Shown: positions 1 to 7,880, numbered from the stretch's first letter. The stretch: 12,137 bases of DNA from CAXGUU01 sp964012875 (GCA_964012875.1 CAXGUU010000069.1:1-12137); one strand, 5' to 3'. Numbers and translations: made by a program. The notes: generated by a model from the letters alone, not told the origin.

Positions 1-71
1 ACGAAGGATTCAAATTCGACAATCCCAACGTCGCCCAGACATGCGGGTGCGGCGAAAGCTTCAGTTTATAA
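1..71 (+). CDS. A-type Fe-S carrier (SufA/IscA/ErpA, HesB family), C-terminal end only
   Basis: Bases 3-71 encode the last 22 residues of a protein that begins before the window, ending NPNVAQTCGCGESFSL and a TAA stop. The CGCG-x-SF tail is the hallmark C-terminus of HesB/IscA-fold A-type carriers. Its two cysteines, with a third one upstream and outside the window, bind an iron-sulfur cluster or iron. These small cytoplasmic proteins accept clusters from a scaffold such as SufBCD and pass them to client enzymes. It lies 22 bp upstream of sufB on the same strand, so it is probably the preceding gene of the same operon and functionally a SufA. Too little is visible to separate SufA from ErpA or IscA, so no symbol is given. 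Confidence 0.85.
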   Translation, partial: EGFKFDNPNVAQTCGCGESFSL

Positions 72-93
72 ATCGGCGAACCAGAGAATTCTA

Positions 94-1542
94 ATGTCAG
101 CCAAAGCCCAGGATGTCGATGCGTTTGTCGATAAAAAGTATGACGCAGGCTTCATTACAGATATCGAACAGGACACCGCGCCGCCCGGATTAAACGAAGA
201 CATCATCCGGCTCATTTCTTCCAAGAAGGAAGAGCCTGAGTGGATGCTTGAATGGCGATTGAAGGCTTACCAGCGTTTTTTGTCGATGCGGGAACCGAAT
301 TGGGCACATGTCGACTATTCACCTATCGACTTTCAGGCCATCTCGTACTATGCGGCCCCGAAATCGGACAAAGACAGACCACAAAGTCTCGACGAGGTCG
401 ATCCCAAGCTCCTTGAAACCTATGAAAAGCTCGGCATCCCACTCGAAGAGCAAAAAATGCTGGCCGGCGTTGCCGTCGATGCCGTGTTTGACAGCGTTTC
501 GGTCCACACGACGTTCCGCGACAAGCTGGCCGAAGCAGGGGTAATTTTTTGCTCTTTTTCTGAAGCTGTAAAAGAACACCCGGACCTGATCAAAAAATAC
601 TTAGGTACGGTCGTTCCAACGACAGACAATTTTTACGCGGCGCTCAACTCTGCCGTTTTTTCCGACGGCTCGTTTGTCTACATCCCCAAGAACACTCGCT
701 GCCCGATGGAGCTATCGACCTACTTTCGGATCAACGCGATGAATACCGGGCAATTCGAGCGCACACTGGTGATTGCGGACGAAGGCAGTTACGTCAGCTA
801 CCTGGAGGGCTGCACGGCGCCGATGCGGGACGAAAACCAGCTGCACGCGGCGGTCGTTGAACTGGTTGCGCTCGAAGATGCCGAAATCAAGTATTCCACC
901 GTTCAAAACTGGTATCCAGGTGATGAAGACGGCGTTGGTGGCATTTACAACTTTGTTACCAAGCGCGGAGATTGTCGCGGCGCCCGCTCCAAGATCTCCT
1001 GGACCCAGGTCGAAACGGGCTCGGCAATTACCTGGAAGTACCCGAGTTGCCTGCTCAAAGGAGAGGACTCGGTCGGAGAATTTTATTCAGTCGCTCTGAC
1101 CAATAACCTCCAGCAGGCCGACACTGGCACAAAAATGATTCACCTCGGCCGTAATACGCGGTCAACGATCATCTCCAAAGGCATTTCCGCCGGTCGCAGC
1201 CAGAATGCATATCGCGGACTGGTGCGCATCGGTGGCAGCGCTGAAGGCGCTCGGAACTACACCCAATGCGATTCACTGTTAATCGGCGCACGCAGCGGAG
1301 CCCATACCTTTCCCTACATCGAATGCAAGAATCCCACTGCCCAGGTCGAGCACGAAGCTTCGACTTCGAAAATCAGCGATGACCAGTTGTTTTATCTGCG
1401 CAGTCGAGGCATTGACACTGAAGACGCGGTCAACATGATCGTCAACGGCTTCTGTAAGGAAGTATTCAAAGAACTGCCAATGGAATTCGCCGTCGAAGCG
1501 CAAAAGCTTCTCGGCATCAGCCTCGAGGGCGCGGTCGGATGA
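94..1542 (+). CDS. sufB: Fe-S cluster assembly scaffold protein SufB
   Basis: SufB is the main scaffold subunit of the cytoplasmic SufBC2D complex, on which a nascent Fe-S cluster is assembled from SufS-derived sulfur. At 482 residues it is close to the roughly 495 of E. coli SufB. The N-terminal helical part contains EPEWMLEWRLKAYQRF (about 47-62). The beta-helix core follows, and the C-terminal helical end has the family motif DDQLFYLRSRGI (429-440). NYTQCDSLLIG places Cys392 at the position of E. coli Cys405, and Glu421 in VEHEAST matches E. coli Glu434; both are known to matter for cluster assembly. The ATG at 94 follows a weak purine-rich AGAGAA. The gene looks intact and starts the sufBCDST run. 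Confidence 0.97.
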   Translation: MSAKAQDVDAFVDKKYDAGFITDIEQDTAPPGLNEDIIRLISSKKEEPEWMLEWRLKAYQRFLSMREPNWAHVDYSPIDFQAISYYAAPKSDKDRPQSLDEVDPKLLETYEKLGIPLEEQKMLAGVAVDAVFDSVSVHTTFRDKLAEAGVIFCSFSEAVKEHPDLIKKYLGTVVPTTDNFYAALNSAVFSDGSFVYIPKNTRCPMELSTYFRINAMNTGQFERTLVIADEGSYVSYLEGCTAPMRDENQLHAAVVELVALEDAEIKYSTVQNWYPGDEDGVGGIYNFVTKRGDCRGARSKISWTQVETGSAITWKYPSCLLKGEDSVGEFYSVALTNNLQQADTGTKMIHLGRNTRSTIISKGISAGRSQNAYRGLVRIGGSAEGARNYTQCDSLLIGARSGAHTFPYIECKNPTAQVEHEASTSKISDDQLFYLRSRGIDTEDAVNMIVNGFCKEVFKELPMEFAVEAQKLLGISLEGAVG

Positions 1543-1574
1543 TGGCCGCCTTCATGGCACAGGAACAGATATAA
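1542..1574 (+). other. 10-codon mini-ORF bridging sufB and sufC
   Basis: An ATG overlaps the sufB stop in the arrangement TGATG. It opens a 10-codon frame (MAAFMAQEQI) that ends at a TAA two bases before the sufC start, and it covers the probable sufC ribosome binding site (AGGAACAG, 1561-1568). It could carry ribosomes from sufB to sufC. It may equally be a chance frame in a short spacer. Coding for a functional peptide is unlikely. Confidence 0.2.
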
Positions 1575-1576
1575 CA

Positions 1577-2329
1577 ATGCTGAAAATCAGGAATCTGCAC
1601 GTCGCCGCCGCCGGTACGGAAATCCTCAAGGGGATCAACCTCGATGTAAATCCGGGCGAAACCCACGCCGTGATGGGACCTAACGGCTCCGGCAAAAGCA
1701 CGCTGTCACACGTTCTCGCCGGGCGCGAAGGCTATGAAGTCACCGCCGGCTCGATTGAATTCAACGGCAAACCGTTGCTCGATCTCGAACCCGAAGAACG
1801 GGCAGGTGAAGGTGTCTTCCTCGCGTTTCAATACCCAGTAGAGATCGCTGGCGTAAACAACGTTTACATGCTGAAAGCCGCACTCAATGGCATTCGTGCC
1901 TATCGCGGTGAAGAACCCTTAAGTGCCGCCGCATTTTTGAAGCTGGTCAAAACCCGCGTCAAGGACATTGGCCTCAATGAAGGTTTATTGAACCGACCTG
2001 TCAACGCCGGCTTCTCGGGTGGCGAAAAGAAGCGCAACGAGGTGTTTCAGATGAGCGTCCTCGAACCGAAACTCGCAATCCTCGACGAAACAGACTCTGG
2101 ACTCGACATCGATGCCCTGAAAGCGGTCGCCGATGGCGTCAATGCGCTACGCAATGAGGCACGCTCGTTCATTGTGGTGACACACTACCAGCGCCTGCTC
2201 GATTACATCGTCCCCGACCATGTTCACGTGCTGGCCGGCGGCACAATCATCAAAAGCGGTGACAAGAACCTTGCTCTTGAACTCGAAGCTCGGGGCTACG
2301 ACTGGGTGCTGGAAGAGGCCGCCGCCTGA
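1577..2329 (+). CDS. sufC: Fe-S cluster assembly ATPase SufC
   Basis: SufC is the ABC-type ATPase of the SufBC2D complex. ATP binding and dimerisation remodel SufB-SufD so that the cluster can form; it is cytoplasmic and does not drive transport. The 250-residue protein has every ATPase element: Walker A GPNGSGKST (34-42), Q-loop glutamine 85 in AFQYP, a signature FSGGEKKR (146-153), Walker B LAILDET with catalytic Glu171 followed by the D-loop SGLD, and the switch histidine His203 in VVTHYQR. The FSGGEKKRNE form of the signature and the FQYP Q-loop are typical of SufC rather than transporter ATPases. Its TGA overlaps the sufD ATG by one base (TGATG), suggesting translational coupling. Confidence 0.98.
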   Translation: MLKIRNLHVAAAGTEILKGINLDVNPGETHAVMGPNGSGKSTLSHVLAGREGYEVTAGSIEFNGKPLLDLEPEERAGEGVFLAFQYPVEIAGVNNVYMLKAALNGIRAYRGEEPLSAAAFLKLVKTRVKDIGLNEGLLNRPVNAGFSGGEKKRNEVFQMSVLEPKLAILDETDSGLDIDALKAVADGVNALRNEARSFIVVTHYQRLLDYIVPDHVHVLAGGTIIKSGDKNLALELEARGYDWVLEEAAA

Positions 2330-3627
2330 TGGACCTTGAGCCCTTGCTAAATGCCAGCGAACGCGCCGCCGGTGAGGAACAGGCGTGGCTGAAAGGCTGG
2401 CGCCTAGAGGCTGCGGAATCTGCCCGTAGCACCGGTTTACCAACGCTGAAAACTGAAGATTGGAAGTACACGAGTCTTGACGCTCTCTCGAAAAAATCTG
2501 TGCGCGCCACCGTCGCCGACGATCTACCTCGCGCTGACCTGACCCGCATCAGAGACTTGTTACCACCGCTGGTCACGCCGAGACGGCTAGTGTTTGTAAA
2601 TGGCGTTCTGAGTGAACAGACTTCCGACCTTCCGGCTGACCGCAACCTCACCATTACCCGGTTCGCGGATTTATCCGAAACTCAGCAACGCGCTGTTAAA
2701 AACGCCACGCAGAACGACGATGCCGTTTTTTCTCAACTCAACGCAGCCACGTTGTCTGAAGGCGTATACATCGAAATCGCCGACGACGTTGCGGAAGTCC
2801 TCGAGTTGTCAATCGTCTTCCTCGCCTTGCATGAGGAGGGCCTATTGCGCGCACCGCGGCTCGCGGTCTTCACTGGCCGCAATTCGCGTGTTCGTATCAC
2901 CGAGGAGTATATCTCGGCACAACATGATCCAGGCATTACGAATGCCGTGACTGATCTCCACCTGGAAGATGGTGCAGAGGTCTGGCATCACCGCATTCAG
3001 GAGGAAGCGCTCGACAGTGCCCAGATTGGCCGAATTAATGCGGTCGTCGGCCGCGACGCGCATTTTCATTCGGACTCAGTGGTCTTCGGTGGGGCCCTGA
3101 CGCGCGTCGATATCGCAGTCAAACTTGCAGAGCGCGGCGCCGAGTGCACTTTGAACGGTTTATTCGCTGTCGAGGGATCACAGCATGTTGATCACCACAC
3201 CGTTATAGAACACTGCGTCGGAGACACACACAGTCGGGAACTCTATCGCGGAATACTCGACGAGCAGAGCCGAGGCGTGTTCAACGGTAAAGTCGTCGTG
3301 AGACAAGACGCACAACGTATCACCGCTGAGCAGGCGAGCAACAACCTGCTATTGTCCAGAGAAGCTGAAATCGACACCAAACCCGAACTCGAAATCTATG
3401 CTGATGACGTAAGCTGCGCCCATGGCGCCACGGTCGGAGAGCTGGACCAAGACGCACTCTTTTACCTGCGCTCGCGCGGTATGAGCATGGCCGAATCTCG
3501 CGCGTTATTGATTTACGCCTTTGCCGAAAAAGTGATTGAAGCGATCCCCCTCGATCACGTACGAAATCATATTGAGCAACGTTTTATCGGCCACCAAGAC
3601 CTTTCCGAAACCCTTCGTCAATTTTGA
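2329..3627 (+). CDS. sufD: Fe-S cluster assembly protein SufD
   Basis: SufD is the SufB paralogue that completes the SufBC2D scaffold and is needed for iron acquisition during cluster assembly. The 432 residues compare with about 423 in E. coli. The N-terminal motif TEDWKYTSL (42-50) is typical of SufD. The C-terminal part has SCAHGATVGELDQDALFYLRSRGM-type sequence (362-385), the region shared with SufB. His365 and Cys363 correspond to E. coli His360 and Cys358, of which the histidine is known to be functionally important. It starts inside the sufC stop codon and ends one base before sufS, so it sits in a tightly coupled operon. No sign of truncation or frameshift. Confidence 0.96.
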   Translation: MDLEPLLNASERAAGEEQAWLKGWRLEAAESARSTGLPTLKTEDWKYTSLDALSKKSVRATVADDLPRADLTRIRDLLPPLVTPRRLVFVNGVLSEQTSDLPADRNLTITRFADLSETQQRAVKNATQNDDAVFSQLNAATLSEGVYIEIADDVAEVLELSIVFLALHEEGLLRAPRLAVFTGRNSRVRITEEYISAQHDPGITNAVTDLHLEDGAEVWHHRIQEEALDSAQIGRINAVVGRDAHFHSDSVVFGGALTRVDIAVKLAERGAECTLNGLFAVEGSQHVDHHTVIEHCVGDTHSRELYRGILDEQSRGVFNGKVVVRQDAQRITAEQASNNLLLSREAEIDTKPELEIYADDVSCAHGATVGELDQDALFYLRSRGMSMAESRALLIYAFAEKVIEAIPLDHVRNHIEQRFIGHQDLSETLRQF

Positions 3628-3628
3628 G

Positions 3629-4888
3629 ATGGTTACTTCAGCGCCCTATACCCGCACAGCGGCCGATGACTTCGATGTCGACGTAATCCGCCGGGACTTC
3701 CCACTCCTTGACCGCGAAGTGCACGGGCACCCACTGGTGTATGCGGATAACGCGGCGACGACACAAAAGCCTCGGCAGGTGATCGAGCGGATAAGCGCCT
3801 ACTACAGCCGCGAGAACGCCAATATTCACCGCGGCGTTCACACCTTGAGCGAAGAAGGCAGCGAGGCGTATGAAAATTCGCGACGCACCGTTCAGCACTA
3901 TCTCAACGCTGCACACGAGCATGAGATTATCTTCACCCGCGGGACCACTGAAGCCATCAATCTGGTCGCCCAGAGCTACGGTCGCAGTCGCCTAGCAAGC
4001 GGCGACGAAATCCTTATCAGTGAACTCGAACACCACTCTAACATTGTGCCGTGGCAGATGTTGTGCGAAACAACCGGGGCTAGGCTGAAAGTCGCACGCA
4101 TGAATGACCTCGGCGAAGTCAACGTGCAGGCGTTCACCGATCAACTCTCTGAACGCACACGCATCGTCGCGTGTGGACACATCTCCAACGCGCTCGGCAC
4201 AATTAATCCCATCGCGGATATAATCGAGCGGGCCCATTCGGTCGGCGCGGTTGTTTTGATCGACGGCGCTCAGGCCAGCATCCACGCAGACATCGACGTG
4301 CAAACCCTGGATTGCGATTTTTATGCGTTTTCCGGACACAAGGCCCTCGGACCGACCGGAATCGGCGTGCTTTATGGCAAGAGCAGTCTGCTGGACGCTA
4401 TGCCACCTTGGCAAGGCGGCGGCGACATGATAAGGGTCGTCACATTTGATCACACCGAATACAACGTTCTGCCGTATAAATTTGAAGCCGGAACGCCGAA
4501 CATAGCCGGTGGCCTCGGCCTCGCAACCGCTCTGGACTACTTTCTAAGCCTGAATTTTGAAGGCGTGATCGCCCACGAGAACGCACTGCTCGAGCGCGCG
4601 ACCGAACGAGCTAACTCCATCAAGGGGCTGGATATCATTGGCCGCGCGCGCCACAAGTCGGCAGTTGTATCGTTTAACGTTGCCGGAGTGCACCCTCATG
4701 ACCTCGGTACCTTGTTGGATCATCAGGGCGTCGCTATCCGCACCGGCCACCATTGCGCGATGCCTGTCATGCAGCGCTTTGGTCTGAGCGGAACGGCGAG
4801 AGTGTCGTTCGCACTCTACAATACCCTGGCCGAGGTTGATTTCGTTTTTGACGCAATCGAAAAAGTGCTGCCGATGCTCCGGGACTAA
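3629..4888 (+). CDS. sufS: Cysteine desulfurase SufS (PLP-dependent, group II)
   Basis: SufS removes sulfur from L-cysteine, giving alanine and an enzyme-bound persulfide that feeds the SufBCD scaffold. From the ATG at 3629, one base after the sufD stop, the protein has 419 residues against about 406 in E. coli. Motifs include YADNAATTQKP (38-48), NANIHRGVHTLS (63-74), the HHSN segment (135-138), and SGHKALGPTGIGVLYGK (235-251) with the PLP-binding Lys238. RTGHHCAMP (371-379) carries the persulfide Cys376. The frame is open back to 3536, but that extension lies inside sufD and lacks family sequence, so the later ATG is chosen. Group II enzymes usually need a SufE or SufU partner, and none is encoded in the visible operon. 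Confidence 0.97.
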   Translation: MVTSAPYTRTAADDFDVDVIRRDFPLLDREVHGHPLVYADNAATTQKPRQVIERISAYYSRENANIHRGVHTLSEEGSEAYENSRRTVQHYLNAAHEHEIIFTRGTTEAINLVAQSYGRSRLASGDEILISELEHHSNIVPWQMLCETTGARLKVARMNDLGEVNVQAFTDQLSERTRIVACGHISNALGTINPIADIIERAHSVGAVVLIDGAQASIHADIDVQTLDCDFYAFSGHKALGPTGIGVLYGKSSLLDAMPPWQGGGDMIRVVTFDHTEYNVLPYKFEAGTPNIAGGLGLATALDYFLSLNFEGVIAHENALLERATERANSIKGLDIIGRARHKSAVVSFNVAGVHPHDLGTLLDHQGVAIRTGHHCAMPVMQRFGLSGTARVSFALYNTLAEVDFVFDAIEKVLPMLRD

Positions 4889-4895
4889 CGAAGAA

Positions 4896-5453
4896 ATGAA
4901 CTATCCCCACTACGCTGAACCGGTTCTCGTTGCCCGAGATTGCGAGGCGGTACTGATCCCCGAGGGCAGCCCGATCACGCTGAAAGCCGGCTCCGAAGTC
5001 TTTGTGACGCAGGCGCTGGGCGGTTCGGTAACCGTCAATATCAATGGTAACCTGGCCCGTGTCGCACACAACGATGTCGACGCGCTCGGCATGGAAGTCA
5101 CCGAATTGCCAGCCGATAGCGCCGCCGCGAACAGTGACGGCAGCGTCGACGACGACCTTCTGTGGGAGCAGATGAGCACCTGCTATGACCCCGAGATTCC
5201 AATCAACATCGTTGAGCTGGGCCTCATCTATCGCTGCGAGGTGCTACCTGCGGATAACGGCAACCGGGTAGAGGTGGACATGACTCTCACTGCCCCCGGC
5301 TGTGGCATGGGACCGTTCCTGGTCGAGGACGTAAAGGCAAAACTTCAGTTGGTGCCGAACGTCGCCGAGGTCATCGTCGACCTCGTTTTCGACCCGCCCT
5401 GGAACCCCGAGATGATGTCAGAGGCCGCGCGGCTCGAAACCGGGCTTTATTAG
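4896..5453 (+). CDS. sufT: Fe-S assembly/maturation protein SufT (MIP18/DUF59 family)
   Basis: SufT is a cytoplasmic auxiliary factor linked to maturation of Fe-S proteins, and is often the last gene of SUF operons. The 185-residue protein has two parts. The N-terminal SufT-specific segment reads AVLIPEGSPITLKAGSEV and TQALGGSVTVNINGNLARV (about 18-56). A C-terminal MIP18-like domain (about 85-180) contains DPEIP (98-102) and TAPGCGMGP (132-140), including the conserved Cys136. The ATG at 4896, seven bases after the sufS stop and behind AAGAA, is chosen. The open frame reaches back to 4836, but those residues are read from the sufS 3' end and resemble nothing. SufT is absent from E. coli, so the operon is of the wider bacterial SufBCDS-T type. 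Confidence 0.93.
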   Translation: MNYPHYAEPVLVARDCEAVLIPEGSPITLKAGSEVFVTQALGGSVTVNINGNLARVAHNDVDALGMEVTELPADSAAANSDGSVDDDLLWEQMSTCYDPEIPINIVELGLIYRCEVLPADNGNRVEVDMTLTAPGCGMGPFLVEDVKAKLQLVPNVAEVIVDLVFDPPWNPEMMSEAARLETGLY

Positions 5454-5456
5454 CCC
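5442..5456 (+). terminator. Short hairpin across the sufT stop codon, possible weak terminator
   Basis: GGGCT (5442-5446), loop TTATT and AGCCC (5452-5456) form a perfect 5-bp stem that includes the sufT TAG. It is followed by CCCGTTTCC, not by a clean T run, so intrinsic termination is doubtful. Its place between the suf operon and the ndk unit is where a terminator or mRNA 3'-end structure would be expected. Confidence 0.25.
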
Positions 5457-5458
5457 CC

Positions 5459-5471
5459 GTTTCCCGGAAAC
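5459..5471. promoter_or_regulatory. Perfect 13-bp dyad between sufT and ndk
   Basis: GTTTCCCGGAAAC is a perfect inverted repeat around one central base, in the 108-bp gap between the suf operon and ndk. It has the form of a small operator half-site pair, but no regulator can be named and the chance of such a dyad occurring at random is not negligible. No confident promoter was found here; TATACG at 5506-5511 is only a loose -10 candidate without a good -35 partner. Confidence 0.2.
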
Positions 5472-5545
5472 TGTCATGTGACGCTGCACTCCGGCGTCGC
5501 CACGATATACGCTACCCCGAATTTAGTCATTTTTTCAATCAGTTA

Positions 5546-5551
5546 GAGGGA
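5546..5551 (+). promoter_or_regulatory. Ribosome binding site of ndk
   Basis: GAGGGA lies 10 bases before the ndk ATG in an A-rich leader. It is one of the strongest Shine-Dalgarno matches in the window and supports ndk being the first gene of a new translation and probably transcription unit. Confidence 0.65.
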
Positions 5552-5561
5552 AATTAATACA

Positions 5562-5990
5562 ATGGCCGTAGAACGCACACTTTCCATAATCAAACCGAGT
5601 GCGGTGCGTGATAATCACATTGGTGGTATTTATGCCAAATTCGAAGGCGCCGGCCTGAAAATTGTTGCCGCAAAAATGTTGTGTTTAAGCCAGGCGCGGG
5701 CCGAAAAATTCTATGCCGTGCATAGCCAGCGCCCCTTCTTTGGTGAATTGGTGGAGTTCATGAGTTCCGGCCCCGTCATGGTCCAGGTACTGGAAGGTGA
5801 AAATGCAGTTCAGGTAAACCGAGACGTCATGGGGGCAACCAACCCTGCAGAAGCTGCCGCAGGTACGATTCGAGCGGAATTCGCCATCAGCATGACGGAA
5901 AATGCTGTTCATGGGTCTGACGCCGCGGAGACTGCGCGCGAAGAGATCCAGTTCTTTTTCGAGGAAGCAGAGATTCATTCGGCCGGCTGA
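5562..5990 (+). CDS. ndk: Nucleoside diphosphate kinase
   Basis: Ndk transfers the gamma-phosphate of ATP to other nucleoside diphosphates through a phosphohistidine, balancing cytoplasmic NTP and dNTP pools. The 142-residue length is typical of bacterial Ndk. It opens with ERTLSIIKPSAV (4-15), the conserved TLxxIKP start of the family. QRPFFGELVEFMSSGPV (56-72) covers the substrate-binding and Kpn-loop region. NAVHGSDAAETAREEI (114-129) carries the catalytic His117. The spacing to rlmN downstream is 3 bp, so the two are probably co-transcribed, as in related gammaproteobacteria. Confidence 0.98.
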   Translation: MAVERTLSIIKPSAVRDNHIGGIYAKFEGAGLKIVAAKMLCLSQARAEKFYAVHSQRPFFGELVEFMSSGPVMVQVLEGENAVQVNRDVMGATNPAEAAAGTIRAEFAISMTENAVHGSDAAETAREEIQFFFEEAEIHSAG

Positions 5991-5993
5991 AAT

Positions 5994-7082
5994 ATGAAGG
6001 TGCTCACCCAAGTCAACCTGCTGAATCTCGACGAATCGGGCCTCGTCCGATTCTTTGAATCCCGGGGTGAACGCAGGTTCCGCGCGCAGCAGATCATCAA
6101 GTGGGTTCATCAACAGGGCGTCACCGACTTCGATGCGATGACGAACCTGAGTAAAAACCTGCGTGACAGTCTCTCCAGCGATACCGAGATTCGACCGCCT
6201 GAAATCGTGTCCACACAGCTTTCCACCGACGGCACGCGCAAGTGGCTGATGCGGGTCGACAATGGCAACTGCGTTGAAACGGTCTTCATACCCGAGGGTG
6301 AGCGCGGCACGCTATGTGTGTCGTCTCAGGTTGGCTGCCCGCTCGACTGCCGCTTCTGCGCCACCGCGCGGCAGGGTTTTAATCGCAACCTGTCGGTGGC
6401 AGAAATCATCGGCCAGGTGTGGTTGGCCGCGCGCGAGCTCGGTCAGAACCCGAAAGTAGGTCGCTATATCACCAATGTTGTCATGATGGGTATGGGTGAG
6501 CCCCTGCTTAATTTCAACAATGTGGTTTCAGCGATGAAACTGATGATGGACGACAACGCCTACAACCTCGGGCGCAAGCGGGTCACCCTGAGCACAGCAG
6601 GCGTCGTACCCGGCATTCGTAAGCTGGCAACTACCTGCCCGGTCAGCCTTGCAATCTCGCTACATGCGACTGACGACGATCTTCGAGACGTCCTTGTGCC
6701 GATCAACCGCAAATATCAGATTGCCGAACTCCTGGCCGCTTGCCAGGATTACGTGACCAGCAATCCGCACGGAGAAATAACCTTCGAATACGTCATGCTG
6801 CGGGGCGTCAACGACAGTGTCGCCCAGGCCCGCGACCTGGTTCGGCTGTTGAACGGATTACCTGCCAAAGTGAACCTGATTCCGTTCAACCCGTTCGAGG
6901 GCGCCGAATACGAGTGCCCGGACCTGACGGTCATCAATGCTTTCAGGGAAAGACTGGTACGTTCCGGCATCGTCACCGTAACCCGTAAAACTCGTGGCGA
7001 CGACATCGATGCTGCCTGCGGCCAGCTGGTCGGCCAGGTAAACGCCAAGGCGCGCCGTCATCGTGAACGACAGCTACACTAA
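5994..7082 (+). CDS. rlmN: Dual-specificity rRNA/tRNA adenine-C2 methyltransferase RlmN (radical SAM)
   Basis: RlmN methylates C2 of adenosine 2503 in 23S rRNA and of adenosine 37 in some tRNAs, using a [4Fe-4S] radical-SAM mechanism. The 362 residues fit the family. The cluster motif CPLDCRFC supplies Cys115, Cys119 and Cys122. TLCVSSQVG has Cys108 (E. coli Cys118), and DIDAACGQL has Cys342 (E. coli Cys355, the methyl-carrying residue), so both catalytic cysteines are present. MMGMGEPLLNFNNV (164-177) is the GEP-type SAM-binding motif, and SLHATDDDLRD (222-232) and LIPFNPFEGAEYECP (295-309) are family blocks. It begins 3 bp after the ndk stop with a poor ribosome site, suggesting coupling. 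It is itself a client of Fe-S assembly genes such as those upstream. Confidence 0.97.
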   Translation: MKVLTQVNLLNLDESGLVRFFESRGERRFRAQQIIKWVHQQGVTDFDAMTNLSKNLRDSLSSDTEIRPPEIVSTQLSTDGTRKWLMRVDNGNCVETVFIPEGERGTLCVSSQVGCPLDCRFCATARQGFNRNLSVAEIIGQVWLAARELGQNPKVGRYITNVVMMGMGEPLLNFNNVVSAMKLMMDDNAYNLGRKRVTLSTAGVVPGIRKLATTCPVSLAISLHATDDDLRDVLVPINRKYQIAELLAACQDYVTSNPHGEITFEYVMLRGVNDSVAQARDLVRLLNGLPAKVNLIPFNPFEGAEYECPDLTVINAFRERLVRSGIVTVTRKTRGDDIDAACGQLVGQVNAKARRHRERQLH

Positions 7083-7115
7083 CGAATCGTACGTAGGCTA
7101 CCTGGAGATAGCTGC

Positions 7116-7880
7116 ATGTCGAATTACCTTACCGGTCTGCTCGCCGCGATCCTTTTTCTGGGACTCGCGGGCTGTGCCAGCCGTCAAGCCAAAACTGAAC
7201 ATGCGGTCGATCGTGAAAAACTCGCTTCGGCAAATACCAAGCTCGCGTTTCAGTACATGCGCGATAAAGAATATGAGATTGCACTTAAAAAGCTGGAAAA
7301 AGCACTGTCAGCTGATCCCAACTATGTTGATGCTCACAACGCCATGGGCCTGCTCAACAGCCAGCTAGGACGCTTAGATGATGCCGAGCGCAGTTTCAAA
7401 AAAGCCTTGAGAATGGATGCCGACAATTCTTCTACGCTGAACAACTATGGCCAGTTTCTGTGCCAGCGTGGCCGCTATGAAGAAGGAGAAACGCGTTTTT
7501 TGGAAGCGGTCGCAAACCCGTTATACAAACGCCCGGGCCTGGCCCTGAGCAACGCTGGCACCTGCGCCATGGACGCCGGCCGCATTGATGCCGCCGAAAC
7601 ACATTTCAGGGCCGCGCTCGAAAAAGAAGAAAGGCTCGCACCGGCGTTGATTCAAATGGCCGACATAAGCCTGCGCCTTGAACGACATTTGGCGGCCCGC
7701 GGTTACCTGCAACGCTATCAGGAGGTTTCACCGCACACCGCCAAATCACTGTGGCTTGGCATACGGATCGAACGCCTGCTCGACGATCGCGACACCGTTT
7801 CCAGTTATGCGCTGCTGCTGAAAAAGGCCTATCCGGACTCAGACGAACTGCGCCAATATCTCGAATCCAAGCCGCAGTGA
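7116..7880 (+). CDS. pilW: Type IV pilus biogenesis/stability lipoprotein PilW (PilF), TPR protein
   Basis: PilW/PilF is an outer-membrane lipoprotein that acts as pilotin or stability factor for the PilQ secretin of type IV pili. The 254 residues begin with a short lipoprotein signal whose lipobox LAGC puts the lipidated cysteine at 20. TPR-like units follow at about 38-70, 71-104, 105-138 and 142-175, for example NAMGLLNSQLGRLDDAERSFKKAL-type sequence around 75-98. Cys116 and Cys150 lie in FLCQRGRYEEGE and NAGTCAMDAGR, both recognisable in PilF-type proteins. GGAG at 7104-7107 supports the ATG. The position between rlmN and rodZ is the standard one. No other pilus genes are in the window; the family call rests on both sequence and synteny. 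Confidence 0.9.
   Translation: MSNYLTGLLAAILFLGLAGCASRQAKTEHAVDREKLASANTKLAFQYMRDKEYEIALKKLEKALSADPNYVDAHNAMGLLNSQLGRLDDAERSFKKALRMDADNSSTLNNYGQFLCQRGRYEEGETRFLEAVANPLYKRPGLALSNAGTCAMDAGRIDAAETHFRAALEKEERLAPALIQMADISLRLERHLAARGYLQRYQEVSPHTAKSLWLGIRIERLLDDRDTVSSYALLLKKAYPDSDELRQYLESKPQ

Noticed and set aside
3536..3628. Upstream extension of sufS by 31 codons
   Set aside because: It lies inside sufD in another frame, and the extra residues have no desulfurase character; the ATG at 3629 gives a family-length protein.
319..4753. Numerous minus-strand open frames across the suf genes
   Set aside because: They are antisense shadows of conserved, fully supported genes in GC-rich DNA and lack ribosome sites or recognisable domains.
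4836..4895. Upstream extension of sufT by 20 codons
   Set aside because: It is read from the sufS 3' end and is not SufT-like; the ATG at 4896 matches the family start.
7751..7876. Upstream extension of rodZ by 42 codons
   Set aside because: It is out-of-frame pilW sequence, arginine-rich and without family similarity; the GTGA overlap start is more economical.
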